This document shows positions 10,766 through 22,932 of a stretch of 64,000 nt of DNA, piece after piece; position 1 is the first letter of the stretch, and each line of letters begins with the position of its first letter. Source of the DNA: Otatea glauca (taxonomy: Eukaryota > Streptophyta > Magnoliopsida > Poales > Poaceae); assembly GCA_036346275.1 (NCBI GenBank), contig CM070713.1:63111567-63175566 (forward strand). Reading direction: 5' to 3'. The notes under the pieces are model-generated. The model did not search any database, had not been told where the DNA came from, and was given only the letters and a program-made list of their open reading frames with translations. The translations under genes and the position numbers were made by a program.

Positions 10766-12423
10766 TGAGACTAATGGAGGCCCGATCTTTCGATGAGATG
10801 AATAATTTTTAATTTGTGGAGACAACCCTCATGATCTAGGCTCCCAATCGAAACTTGACTGATGCCAAGTCATTGTCGAATATCTAAACATGGGGTATGT
10901 GTCCGCGAAGGATACGTGAAGGATATGTTCTAACGGCATATAGAAATTCTGGATATCACAGGCCCAGTTCTATGGAATAAGATATACGTAGAAAGGATAA
11001 TTCCATATTAGGAAGTACTCGATCATGTTCCCGTTACGAGGAAACCGACTTGAGTACGCCTAGTATCTAGGAAAGTTTGGATATGCTGCGAAGATCACGC
11101 GACGATGGACTCCTCATCGTCTATGATCCGGTACTTCAAACCGACTACGACTTGACTTGGGGCAAGGCTACCTCGACTATATAAGGCTAGGGCAGGTATC
11201 CCCAGGAAAGGGAGGACTTCCGGATCAGAAGAAGAGAAGACTTTTTAGAGCTTTTGCGCAGAGCAACCAGGAGTCGGCGACCCGTGCTTCGTCAACCTCC
11301 AACCCTAATTTAGCCTTAGCTTAAGTTCAATCTTCCTTTTAACTAGGGCTAAACATATTACTCTGCATTCCATACACCATATACACATATCATCCACACA
11401 GGAACTAGGGTGTTACTCCATCAGGGGGCCTAAACCTGTCTATATCGTGCGCCTCTGATTTTGTGCTTGGCTTTGCTAACCTGAAGGTACCCAAAAGTAT
11501 AAGTTTATTATCGATTTCTAACCTTCGAAAGTAATCACTGAACCAAACTCCGAGTTGTTATCAACCGTGCCAAAGCCCGATTGATCTGATCACGAAGATT
11601 ACAAGTAATAGAAAAACAAGCAAGAATTAAGCGAAAGTAATATGAAATTGCGAATATGGATTAAGGATAGATGTTGGGGTTCCAATAGCGGTCTTTACGG
11701 TTGGTCTAGCCGACTCAAGCAAAAAACACAGAAATTTCACGTGAAAAACTAATCTAACAAAAACCCAAGTCTCATGAGGGAGCTCGGCTAACTTAAATAG
11801 GCATCTCAAGGAGGGGGTGCGGTCAAGAGTGGAGTTACACACGGACTCCTCTGAACTTATGGCTGAAGAGATCTGTTGCCTTTTAACAGGACTCTCTGAC
11901 GTAGAGCTCAAGGATTTTATCTAAGGAAACAAATCCTAACAGAAACAGAAAAAATCCTATTCGATTGAACAAAATCTGTTGCCATCCTAGCAGACTTTCA
12001 AACATAGGACAACAAGACTTGTCGGGAAGTGGTCACGGTCGAAGGTACACGTCTTTAGTGGTCGCGGTCGAAGGTACTAGTCTTTAGTGGTCTGGTCGTA
12101 GACTGGTCGACACTGGTCACAGACTGGTCGGTGTGGGTCACAGACTGGTCAAACTCTTCTCACACCTAAGAAAAGAAAATGTAAAACTATAAGATAGTAG
12201 CCAATTTTTGCATGATCTAAAGTCACACTCTCTAAGGAGTGATTATACCTATTGGTTAAGCTCCTTGACTCGTGCACGAGTCATTGGTCGAACTGGTGGT
12301 TGAGGTAGCTCTTGGTCGTCCTAGTCAAAGATGGGTGTCGATGGTTGCTTGTCGAAGATGCCTGCATCATGCACAATGTGCGGAGAGGTATTGGTTGCAT
12401 CTATAGGAATGATGTCCTCATCA
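10766..12423 (-). repeat. 3' LTR of gypsy A
   Basis: It aligns with 30335-32130. Both begin (plus strand) at TGAGACTAATGGAGGCCCGA, share 'gagttgttatcaaccgtgcc' and the rows of 'actggtcg' words (12090-12150 and 31010-31090), and end at 'gatgtcctcatca' / 'gatgtcctcgtca'. It is interrupted by the solo LTR 10874-11530. Without it the LTR is close to 1 kb. Confidence 0.85.
10874..11530. mobile_element. Solo LTR nested in the gypsy A LTR
   Basis: This 657 bp block is absent from the other LTR of A, which reads straight through ('gatgccaagcaatcact'). It starts TGTCGAATATC, contains a TATA box in 'actatataaggctaggg' near 11178 and is flanked by gtcat (10869-10873) and gtaat (11531-11535), a probable 5 bp duplication with one change. 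There is no internal region, so it is a solo LTR. The 3' end lacks a clean CA, so that boundary may be off by a few bases. Confidence 0.65.
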
Positions 12424-12436
12424 TCCTCCCCCTCTT
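12424..12436 (-). promoter_or_regulatory. Polypurine tract of gypsy A
   Basis: On the minus strand AAGAGGGGGAGGA lies immediately upstream of the 3' LTR, which then begins TGATGAGGACATC. This is the expected primer for plus-strand DNA synthesis and fixes the LTR boundary. Confidence 0.75.
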
Positions 12437-13540
12437 GAATTGGAATCGTCCTCAACTCAAGCCCATCTTATTCTCTCAAGCATGGCTTCAAATCTGCAAT
12501 ATTAAATATATGACTAATTCCAAAATTTATAGGCAGATCAAGCTTATATGCATTATCATTAATCTTTTCAAGTAGCATAAATGGCCTATCAGCTCTAGAC
12601 ATCAACTTAGACTTTCTCAAATCAGGAAACCTATCCTTTCTCAAGTGTAATCATACAAGATCACCAGGTTTAAAAGTTATTTCTTTTCTACCTTTACTAC
12701 CAGTAACCCTATATTTCTTGGTCATGCGCTCTATATTTTCTTTTGTAGTCTCATGCAACTTAAGAATAAATTCAGCATATTTCTTAGCATCTAGATTTAC
12801 TTTCTCCGAAGATGGTGGAAGTAACAAATCAATTGGAGCACGAAGGTTAAAGCCATATACTACCTAAAAAGGGCTCATCTTTACGGTTGAATGCAGCAAG
12901 CGGTTGTAGGCAAACTCCACATGAGGTAGACGTTATTTCCACAATTTCAAGTTTTTCTTCAAAACAGCCCTTAATATGGTTGACAATGTGCGGTTGACGA
13001 CTTCAGCTTGTCCATAAATTTAGGGATGACATGTGGTAGAGAATAGCAACTTCATCCCCAACTTGTTTCATAAGGTCTTCAAAAAATGGCTCAAGAACTT
13101 CGCATCTCAATGTGAAATAATTGTGATTGGCACACTATGTAGTCGAACGATCTCCCTGAAAAGTAAATCAGCAATATGTGTAGCATCATCGCTCTTGTGA
13201 CAAGGTATAAAATGTGCCATCTTAGAGAATCTATCCACGGCAACAAATATACTATCCCTCCCCTTCTTTGTTCTAGGTAGTCCTAAAACAAAGTCCATCG
13301 AAATATCCTCCCAATAAACACTAGGAATAGGAAAAGGCATGTATAAACCACATGGATTCAGTCGTGACTTAGCTTTTTAACATGTAGTGCAGCGAGACAC
13401 GTAGCGCTCAACGTCACGCCTCATCCTCGGTCAATAAAATTGCTCGGCCATGATTTCTTCCGTCTTCTTGACATCGAAGGGTCCCATAAGACCTCCGCCA
13501 TACACCTCCTGTAACAATAAAAGATGAATGGAGTTAGCTA
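12430..13540 (-). pseudogene. Integrase and pol 3' end of gypsy A
   Basis: Minus-strand translation shows an integrase in order. There is a decayed zinc-binding region (about 13380-13540), then the core 13107-13340 with DFVLGLPRTKKGRDSIF and DRFSKMAHFIPCHK, which includes the first two acidic positions of the catalytic core. A decayed part with TTCHP and EVVNRTL follows (about 12940-13060), then a C-terminal tail ending near 12430. The frame is broken by several stops. Integrase inserts element cDNA into chromosomes; this copy is dead. Confidence 0.8.
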
Positions 13541-13639
13541 GAACGCATAGCTTGTTAGCTCTAAACAGCAAACCATCATTTAACACAAATTTATTCCAGC
13601 TCTTTCCTCTCTACAATTCAGCATAGCATCCTTAAAAAC

Positions 13640-14329
13640 ATCATCACGAGCATACAAGTCCTTTAATGTCTCCAAACAAAAAAATCTACAATCAAACTGA
13701 AACAACAGAGTATATCTCCTAGACAATGCATCAGCAATCACGTTCTCCTTCCCTTTCTTATGTTTGATAACATAAGAAAAAGATTCAATAAATTCAGCCC
13801 ATTTAGCATGTCTACGGTTTAGTTTAGCTTGACTTCTAATATGTTTCGATTATTCATGATTAGAATGAATAACAAATTCTTTGGGCCGTAAATAATGTTG
13901 TCAAGTTTCAAGCACACGCGCAAGAGTATATAATTCTTTATCATAAGTTGAATAATTTAGACTTAGCTCATTTAATTTCTCACTAAAGTAAGCAACATGT
14001 TTACTTTCTTGAAATAATACATCACTAATTCTAATTCCACTAGCATCACACTCAAGTTCAAAAGTCTTACCGAAATCAGAAAGTTAGAGTAATTGTGCAT
14101 TTGTGAGCTTTTCTTTGAGAAGGTTGAAAGCTTCTTCTTGCGTTTGTCCCTATTTGAAGAGTACTCTTTTCTTTGTTAACTCAATAAGTGGTGCGGCGAT
14201 GGTGCTGAAGTCTTTCACAAAGCGACGATAGAATCCAGCAAGTCTATGAAAGCTCTGCACTTGTGTGACCATTTGTGGTGTCGGCTAGCTCTTTATAGCT
14301 TCAATCTTAGCTTCATCCACCTTAATTCC
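13640..14329 (-). pseudogene. RNase H region of gypsy A pol
   Basis: Reading the minus strand in several frames gives the connection and RNase H domain typical of Ty3/gypsy pol: an 'ECDASG' motif near 14050, 'YSTYDKELY' near 13950 and 'KENVIADALSRR' near 13735. In-frame stops and shifts are frequent. It lies directly between the reverse transcriptase and the integrase in the correct order. Confidence 0.65.
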
Positions 14330-15010
14330 CTATGGGGTAACAACATAGCAAGAAAAACAAACTCGATTGGTGCAAAAGGTGCAATTTTCAAGGTTACCAA
14401 ACAAACGCACATCTCTCAAAGCAATAAAAACAACACGTAAGTGTTCAAGATAGTCATCAAGTAACTTGCTGTAAATTAATATATCATTAAAGTAAACCAC
14501 CATAAATGTACCAATGAAAGCACGTAAAACTTCATTCATTAATCTCATAAAAATGCTAGATGCATTAGTTAAACCGAAAGGCATCACTAACCACTCATAT
14601 AACCTGAACTTAGTTTTAAATTGTGTTTTCAATTCACCTCCAAGTTTCATTTGAATCTGGTGACAACTACTACACAAGTTTGTTTTAGAGAAAATAGTAG
14701 AACAACTCAATTCATCAAGTATATCATCTAACATAGGAATAAGATGATGATATCTAACAACGATATTATTAATCGCTCTACAATCAACACACATACACCA
14801 AGATCCGTCTTTCTTAGGAACTAAAATCACAGGAACAGGAAAAGCACAAGGAATAAGGCTTTCACGTACACACCCTTTGTCAAGCAAGTCTTGCACTTGA
14901 CGCTGAATTTCTTTGGTCTCCTTTGGCTCAGTCCTGTATGGTGCACAGTTTGGCACCAAAGCTTCCAAGATCAAGTCAATTTGATGCTTAATTCCTCTAA
15001 CAGGTGGCAA
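14330..15010 (-). pseudogene. Reverse transcriptase of gypsy A
   Basis: A 226-codon open frame has the Ty3/gypsy RT signature: KEIQRQVQDLLDKG near residue 32, PVILVPKKDGSW, VDCRAINNI, LVMPFGLTNA, and the catalytic box read as VVYFNDILIYSK. The conserved YxDD has become Y-F-N-D, losing the first catalytic Asp of the pair, and the upstream FSKIDL box is FSKTNL, losing the other metal-binding Asp. The enzyme would be inactive even though the frame is open. Mutations in these boxes imply long decay. Confidence 0.9.
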
Positions 15011-15179
15011 CCCCGGGGTATTTTAGATGGAAACACATCAGCAAACTCTTACAAAAGGTTAGTAACAGTAGAAGGCAAATATGTAGACAAATTCTTAAGT
15101 TAAAACAAAGCATCTTTGCAAAGTAAAGCATAGCAAACAAAATTATCCAACTCCAAGTCATTAAAATCTTACTTAGTAG

Positions 15180-15995
15180 CTAAAAGAACAACACATTTTT
15201 ATTTAATTTCATTCTTTTAGCATTTGATTCTCTAGCTTTTTTCTTTTTAGATGGGAAGTATTCTTTATCTACTATCTGATTATCACTTTTACTCTTCTCC
15301 TGATTCTCTTTTTCAGCTCTATCTAGTTCATCTTTTAATATTGCAGCAGGAGGTATTGGAAGTAAAATATTCTTTCCTTTAGATATTAGAGTATATTGAT
15401 TGGTTCTACCAAGATGAATAATATCTCTATCATATTGCCAAGGTCTATCCAATAACAAAGAATATGCTTGCATAGGTACGACATCGCAATCAGTATATTC
15501 ATGATGTATATGAACCAACATAAAAGATACTCTCACAATATGTGTTACCTTTAGCTTACCACAATAATTAAACTATTTAATGTAGTAAGGACGAGGGTGC
15601 TCATTGGTGGACAAGCCAAGCTTCTCGACCATGTCTATGCTTACAAGATTGTTGTAACTCCCACCATCAATGATGACTTTATATGAACGCTCATTGATAA
15701 CAAACTTCATTTTGAACATGTTGTGGTGTTGGTTTTGCTCAGCACACTCCATTTGAGCACTTAGTACACACTTCATAATGATGCTTAACTACTTGTCAGA
15801 AGCTTCAGTACCAAAACGTTCTTCCTTCGCATGATCAAATTCATGTTCCTCACCTGTAGTGTTAGTGGCAAGCATAGCATATTCCTCATTAATATCACTA
15901 GTTGAAGTGTACTCACCATTGTCTTTGACAAGGAGGGCCCGTTGATTTGGGCAATCACGTATCATGTGTTCAAAACCCTTGCAACAATGGCATTG
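15180..15995 (-). pseudogene. Protease and zinc-knuckle region of gypsy A
   Basis: On the minus strand a CCHC knuckle (about 15930-15995, C-H-C-C-K-G-F-E-H-M then RDCPNQR) is followed by a retropepsin-like segment (15573-15776) with VIIDGGSYNNLVS. This subgroup uses D-G-G-S where other retropepsins have D-S/T-G. A 118-residue frame (15180-15536) then covers the rest of the protease and the linker to RT. Stops separate the pieces. Confidence 0.75.
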
Positions 15996-16143
15996 TACAT
16001 CACTGAATCACCCGGTAGAAGCAACCGAAGTAGAACTTTTTGCAAGAGCTTGAACCATGAACTTGCTTACTTCAGGAGCATGGGGAGTAGTTGTGGATGA
16101 CATAGGGTGCTCTCATGTGGAGGTGGTAGGTGGCCGGTTAGGT

Positions 16144-16148
16144 GCAGG
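16144..16148. repeat. Target duplication GCAGG, left of element B
   Basis: GCAGG immediately precedes the left LTR and recurs at 28091-28095 immediately after the right LTR. A perfect 5 bp duplication proves a single insertion into the gypsy A gag region. Confidence 0.95.
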
Positions 16149-17029
16149 TGTAAGGTCGAGGATGCCGACTAGAGGGGGGTGAATAGGCGGCTTTTAAATA
16201 ATTAAAACTTTCTCTTTCTACTAATTTCTATAAAGCAATTCACCCTTAATTACCCTATGCCAAAACCTTATCAATAACAATGCGGGCGATAAACTAAGGT
16301 TTTGACAATTAAAGCCTAAATCAACTAGGCTCACTATGTGCACTAACTAATTATGTCTCTAACAAAAGCAATTTAAAGACAAACAATCAATCAATTTAAT
16401 TCTATGAATGTAAATTGCTTGAATCTAAATAAAGAGAACAAAGCAAGCACAAGAGACACAATACTTTTTACCGTGGTGATCGGAGACTTGCCGGTCCCCT
16501 AGTCCACGTTGAGGTTAGCCCAAACACATTGGACCGGCTCCACGAATTGAGCACCCACCTCGAATCCACTAGATGTGGTTTTCACGCTTTGCGTAGGGTC
16601 AACCCAACCTTCACAAACTTCGCGGGGCTACTCACAACCTTGAGAGCTCCCGCCAAGACGACGCCTACGCCGCCTAGGAGTCGGCAACCTCCAAGAGTAA
16701 CAAGCCGAATCCTCTCGCTTGAACTTCACCAAGCACAACACATGTGCTTCCGGTGATCACCAAGTGCAACACATGCACAAGGATCCTCCTCAAGTGCAAC
16801 ACATGCACAAGAGACTCTCAATCCTCTCCTAATTGCAACACATGCAATTAGAGGCTCAACCTAGCTCAAGAAGCAAATGGGAGAAGGCAACACATGCACA
16901 CAACTCCTATAAACACCCAAATGCTCTAGCACACAGCCAACTTCCTGCCCTTGCCCCCCAAGGCCTCCTTTTATAGCCTCCAAGCCAAAACTAGCCGTTG
17001 GGGGGAAATTCTGGACAAAACCAGAATTC

Positions 17030-17396
17030 CCGGTGCTACCGCCCTAATGGGACCGGTAGCACCGGCCTCCTCGCCAACGGCTACAAAACTAGCCGCAGCG
17101 TGATTTCGGTAGTACCGCCAATCGGGAGCGGTGCTACCGACCGCACGGCGGTAGCACCGCCTCAACCTCGGCCACCGCCTCAGCCGAACTCAAAACACCT
17201 CCTCTGGATTTTTCACACCGCCGAGGAGCGGTTGCACGGACATCCGGTGCTACCGCCTACCATGGGCGGTAGCACCGACCGCTGCATCGCCAAAAACATC
17301 CCCTCTCGGATTTTCCACACCGACCAGAGAGACGGTAGCACCGGACCTTCGGTGCTACCGCCAAATCATGTGTAGCACCGACCCGGTGCTACCGGC
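17030..17396. repeat. CGGT-N3-ACCG palindrome array in the B LTR
   Basis: About a dozen copies of GGTGCTACCG or its reverse complement CGGTAGCACC are scattered in both orientations over 370 bases of CG-rich sequence. Each is an interrupted palindrome, CGGT-GCT-ACCG or CGGT-AGC-ACCG. The matching stretch in the other LTR is 25550-25910. CG-rich palindromic blocks in Sirevirus LTRs are, as I recall, described as a family feature. Their role is not established from the sequence. Confidence 0.8.
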
Positions 17397-18047
17397 CTTA
17401 CAGGCGATGACGACCGCCTCGGGAGAAAACACTGCTTTTCACAAAACTTTTCTCCAAACCATTAAAGATATTCTTTGAGCTATGTGAGGATCAACACATG
17501 ATCACAACACTATGCAAAACACATTTGCACATGTTAATCACATACTCCAAAGAATCTCATTAAGCACAACTTATTTGCAAAACACATTTGCCAATAAACC
17601 AAGAACTTATGAGATCAATCCTCTTAGCCATGTGATGATCAACACATGATCAAGTCAATTTGCAAAACACATTTGCAAACCCTATTCACATGCTTTAGGA
17701 TAGGAACCCATAATCTAAAGTTCATTTGCAAAACACATTTGCAAATAACAAATCCAACTAACGAAAACACATTTCAGAAACAACTCAAGATCTATTTGCA
17801 AACGTATTAAGCAAATCAAACCCGAGTCTATGAGATTAATCCCCTAGCCATGTGAAGGTCAACACAAGACCAGTCAACTTGCAAACACCGTTGCAAGCCC
17901 TACTCACATGCTCTCGGATTCCTGACCCATAGACCTCGGTTTATTCGCACAACGAACTTGCAAATACACATTAAACCAATTTAATGCTTGAGTATTGTTC
18001 TTTGCAACACCTGCAAAAACCTAGCTCCAAGCAATACCAAAACATGA

Positions 18048-18300
18048 GCTCTCTATTTGCAACGCATGCAAATCTCTAACACCATGCAAGCAACCACAAC
18101 AATACAAGTGCATGAGTTCTTTATTTGCAACACATGCAAATCTCTAACACCATGCAAGCAACCACAACAAATACAAGTGCATGAGTTCTCTATTTGCAAC
18201 ACATGCAAATCTCTAACTCCATGCAAGCAACCACAACAAATACAAGTGCATGAGTTCTCTATTTGCAACACATGCAAATCTCTAACTCCATGCAAGCACT
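18048..18300. repeat. 62-63 bp tandem repeat, four copies
   Basis: The unit contains 'gcatgagttctctatttgc', 'aacacatgcaaatctctaac' and 'ccatgcaagcaaccacaac'. It repeats at about 18048, 18110, 18172 and 18235, and identically in the other LTR at about 26555-26815. The period is close to a multiple of three and the unit lacks stops, so open frames of about 105 codons exist on both strands (18053-18370 minus and 18057-18374 plus). They are a by-product of the repeat and are not called as genes. Confidence 0.85.
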
Positions 18301-19577
18301 TTAAACCAAATTGCTTGAGCTCTCTCCTTTTGACACATGCAAAACTTAGCTCCAAGCAAAACCAAATCAAATAAGATTCAAATAAGATGCAAGTATGAGC
18401 ACCCTTATTTGCAACACATGCAAATACTTAGCTCATACAAAATCCAATGCACAAGCTTTACCAATTTGCAACACATGCCAAATGGTAAGCTTCATGCAAA
18501 CATCAAACAAGAGAGTGAGCTAGAGTGAACGGATCGAGTTCATCAATACATGATGAAGCTCAAGCTAAAAGACTCAACCCTCTTAATAGTACGGCACCTA
18601 ACAAGCAACCCGGTCTCACAACCAAACACGGAGACCGGTAAAGACTAGGAACACATCCTTAGCCCTAGCTAGTTATACCTTTGCCACACTTGATCCACTT
18701 GGAGCTTTTATGATTTCCAATCATCTTCTCTCCAGGATCACTTCTTCTTCTTCTTCTTGGTCATCAACGCATGATGAACCTTCTCTAGCCCTTCTCTTCA
18801 CTTCGGGATCACCTCTTGAAGCTCATCAACACATGATGACTTCTTCTTCCCGATTCTTCATCATCTTGGACTTAACCTACTTCACAACTTATGGAAGATG
18901 TTAGTCCAACAAACACGGTTGTCTCAATCATCACCGCACTCCATTAACACATAATGGATGCCTCCAAGATCGATTGAGCACAACCCTAATCAATTTGAAT
19001 GATTAATTGTGTCTTGAGTACTTTGATGCAACTAATGCTTCATTATACTCAAGAACTTTTCGCTTGTCTTTAATCAACAAGGAAACACCATCAACACATG
19101 ATGAAATGTTCTTTGATTGATTGAGAGACAATCGAACTCAATTTAAACTTATTTAAATTGACATGAGTATATAACTACACAAGTCATATATACTCAAAAG
19201 ATTGTTTCAAGGTCTTGATCCTTTATATTGTATGACAAGAGGACATGGATCAATACAATTGAAACATCAAGTTAAATTATAAACTCCCCCTAGATGTGTG
19301 CATTCATGTATATATGAATTAGGAACATAATGCACATATTTGGACTAAAGCAACGGAAGAGTTCATACTTTAACTTGAATTCTAAGTATGCATATATATA
19401 ATAGAATGAATACGAGTGCATACCTTGGGTTTTCCATTTTCCATCCAAGTATGAGACTAATAAGAATAAGACTTAATAAAACATGTTAGTCTCTCATAAT
19501 GATTTGATTTGTCATTAAACAATGATTAAACATTAATATTAAACCAATCACCAAAACCAATAGAGCTTGAACTTACA

Positions 19578-20176
19578 ATCTCCCCCTTTTTGGTGATTGA
19601 TGACAAATCCTACATTAATTGCTCATTTGGATGAAAAACAATTTATGAAGGGGTTTTGAAACTTAAAGATCGAGAATTACAAATAAAATTTCCAAAAGCA
19701 TATCCCCTTTAAGGCATAAAACCTATAAGCTCTTTACCACTTATAAAAACCATTTTTAAAAGAAAACTAAGCTCTAATACCAATATAAGCTCTAATACCA
19801 CATAACTTAACTTTAATACCACTTAACTTATATTGCTTAACCAAACCAAGCACTCATATCACTTATAAAGTGTTAACCAATGAGAATCGAGTGCACACAT
19901 CAATTTCTCCCCCTTAATAGGCATTAAACTCAAAGATCCAAATGAGGGAAACTCAAAGATCCAAATGAGGGAATTAAGCTCATAATAATTCTCCCCCTTT
20001 TGGCATTAAACACCAAAAATGGAAAACCAAACCAAAAGGAGGTTGTACCACTTGAAAATATTGAGGGCTAAGCATTACTTCGGAGATCATATGTCAAATT
20101 AAAAAGAGTATAGAGCTTGGTAAGAGAGGCAATCGAATATAGTTATTTGAAAAGAAATAATTCTCCCCCTTTTTGG
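19578..20176 (-). promoter_or_regulatory. Multiple polypurine tracts of element B
   Basis: On the minus strand CCAAAAAGGGGGAGAT (19578-19593) abuts the 3' LTR. Further G-rich purine tracts occur at about 19905-19914, 19990-20001 and 20161-20176, each an AAGGGGGAGAA-like word. Reiterated polypurine tracts upstream of the 3' LTR are, as I recall, a Sirevirus hallmark and support the classification. Confidence 0.7.
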
Positions 20177-22932
20177 TCATAAAATGATTTGAAATGAAAT
20201 CATGCGACCATTGCAAGGAATTTTGGTTTTAAAGAATTAAGGCCAATGTTTTTGTAAACTTTTGAAATATGACCTAAAAGAGTAAACCATTTTTAGAAGG
20301 AGACCATATTTAGAGTTAAATCTCAAAAGGATTATTTGAAACACATTCAAATAAAACTCCTCATTTTATTAGGCTATTCAATGAATTCATCATGACTCAC
20401 TTGAAGAGTCCATAATTTGCCTAATATGACTTAAACAAGGAATTTATCTAAAAGAAGGCCTGATACCAATTTTCTAATAAGATTTTCAATGAAATTACTT
20501 AAAAGAAATCTTTTTGAAGAAGCATCACTTGTAGTACTACTTTAAGGAGAATAAGAAACTTGTACCACTTGTAATGCTTACTTTTCACATTATACCACAT
20601 ATAAATATTTTTCAAGTGATACTATATGAAAAAGATACCACTTGAAAGATCATTAAAACATGAGGTACCACTTGAGAAAGAAAGATATCAATGAGAAAAT
20701 CTCAAGAGACATTGCTTGAAGAAACACTTGTAAGATAAGCAATGTCAAATGAACCATTTTAAAATAAAGCATTTTCATTTAAACTCAGCTTAATATGAAT
20801 TTATCCCGTTAGATAATTCAATCATACAAAGGATCTCACAGAGAGTCCTTGAGAGGTTGAACTTACAATTAAGCTTCAAATGGGAAATTAATCCATATGA
20901 GTCTGAGATATCATTAAAATTCATAAAAATGCATGAGGGGTATAGGTGGATACCATTTGTAAGAATTTATAAAACAAAGAAAAGTTGGTACCACTTGATA
21001 GAAATCAATACCCTTAATTTTCTCAAAGGTTTGGAAAAATTTGAAGGTATCGAACAATAACATTAGAGATACCATTTAGAGATAAATGCACAAAACTTGA
21101 TTAAAATAAGCTCCCATAAGGTTCAAGAGTTGAAGCATGGAGCTATTAGCATTTAGACATTTACAAGTTTTGGTTTTGAAATGATATTTCAAAAAGACCC
21201 CAAAAGGATACTACTTAAAATATATCAAGGAAAACTTAATGTATACCATTTGAAACTAAGCCAAATAATTTCAAATGATTTGAAATTTAGTAAAAGATAC
21301 TTTGGGATCATAAGAAGCTTTTCCAAAAGAATTTTGAAGAAGGAAACTTCATTCAAAAGATATCCTGCATTAATTTCAAAAGTCCAAAATTCGCAACAGA
21401 TTCGCAAGGCCGGTACTACCGCCATTCAAAGCGGTACTACCGCCACCGGTCTACCGCTTATTCAGGTGCGGTAGTACCGATCCGTGTTACCACGGTTCTG
21501 TAGCGGTGCAACCGCTCGACAGATCGAAAACTAAATTTTCGCAAATTTTTGCAAAATAATTCAAATGAAGTCCAAATGATTTTAAAATTTCCAGAAATAA
21601 ACTTTGGACTATTTATAATGTTTTGCAAAAAGAATTTTCGAAAAAAGAATTTTATTTTAAAAGATATGGCAAATTGTGCTTTGAGGCATGAAAATGAGAT
21701 TAACAAACATAAAGGGCCTCAAGGTGCAATTTTAATTTCGATTTCATAAAATTGAATCCTCATGGCTTGTAGGATTTGAAATACTTTTATAAACCATGAT
21801 ACCATTTGAAAAGATAATGAAATCCATTTTGAAAGCCAAGATTGAGCAATATGCTTAAATAGGCTATTTTGGGTGAAAACAAGAATTTTGATCAATTTTG
21901 ATTTCAACATAAACTTTTCATTTTGAAAGCTTGTAAAACATTTGAAATACATATTAAAGTACTTTTACAAAGCTTTTACAATTTTAGGCCTTTTAAACAT
22001 AAGATTTGACTTTTGACCAAAATGATCCTCTTGAAATAGTCATTTGTAAACAAAGCCAAATGTTTCAACACAAGATTCAAATGAAGAATAAGATGAGATA
22101 TAGAGATTTGAATTTTGTGTATGAGTCTTAAATATCATTTTGAACTAAGATACTACACAAGATCTAGTCCAAATGAAGAAAGTCACAAAGTGCAACAATA
22201 TGACCATTATGGGTCAAGTATAGTTTTTGGGTGAGTTTCAAAATCAAATAACTTTTGATTGGTTGGTCTTTTGAAAATATTTTGAACACGAAAGTTGTTA
22301 AGAATGACCAACACTAGGTTTTTCGTTTTGGAATTAATTTCAAAATCATTTTACATTTAATTCTATGAAAGTTATAAGTTTAAATCCAAAACAAGATACT
22401 AGTAACTTGATTTTGGGCATGAAACTCATTTTCTTTGTAAAATAGATTTTTGTGAAGCCAAAACTATTGGAAGACCTTTTGAAAGCATTTGTATACATTT
22501 TTGAACTAGTTTTGAAAAGATTACTAATAGTATACAAAATTTTGACTTTTGACTAAATGGCTTCATTTTGAAAATATATATTGGCACTTATATAAATATG
22601 GGCACACATAGGGATGTAATTTACATGGTTATGATTTAGCACTCCTTCTTAATGTGCCACTACCCCAAGCTTGCTCAAGATAACAATCAATACAATTAAC
22701 AAGCATGAGCAAGAATCATAAGCAAGTAATTTAAATTGATTTTCATTAAAAACGTAGCTTAACCTACACAAGGCTAAAAGCTATAAGAATCAATTTAAAT
22801 ACTTGTTACCCGAGATGGCATTGGTTCATGATTGATGTGAATGTCTTCAAGCTTGGCTTCTTTTTGCACATTATGGAATCATTCTTGATCAAGCCAAAGC
22901 TTCCAATGCATCTCTAAGCACCTACAATTCTT
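20177..22932. other. Non-coding interior of element B
   Basis: About 2.8 kb of AT-rich DNA where pol would normally lie. No frame gives a recognisable domain. It is rich in variants of 'gataccacttg' and 'ataccatttga', the sequence found at the primer-site/LTR junction, and in 'caaaaatttgaa'-like words. A short CGGTACTACCG array sits at 21405-21510. Small frames such as 20857-21060 or 21181-21474 are not supported. Confidence 0.7.
21405..21510. repeat. CGGT-ACT-ACCG palindromes inside element B
   Basis: CGGTACTACCGCC occurs twice and CGGTAGTACCG once within 100 bases, with decayed copies alongside ('ccggtctaccgc', 'tgttaccacggt'). It follows the CGGT-N3-ACCG scheme of the LTR array but with spacer ACT/AGT instead of GCT/AGC. 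Confidence 0.7.

Larger units (their letters stand above)
16149..19577 (-). repeat. 3' LTR of element B
   Basis: It aligns along its whole length with 24676-28090, differing mainly by single-base indels clustered in the GC-rich part. Plus-strand order: boundary TGTAAGGTCGAGGATGCCGA, gag-proximal AT-rich part, short inverted repeats with an AACACAT loop, a CGGTGCTACCG-type array (17030-17396), dispersed 'TTGCAAAACACATTTGCAA' words, a 62 bp tandem repeat (18048-18300), and the end CTTGAACTTACA. Confidence 0.92.

Noticed and set aside
18048..18300. CRISPR-like array
   Set aside because: The 62 bp units are contiguous with no unique spacers, and the context is a plant LTR.
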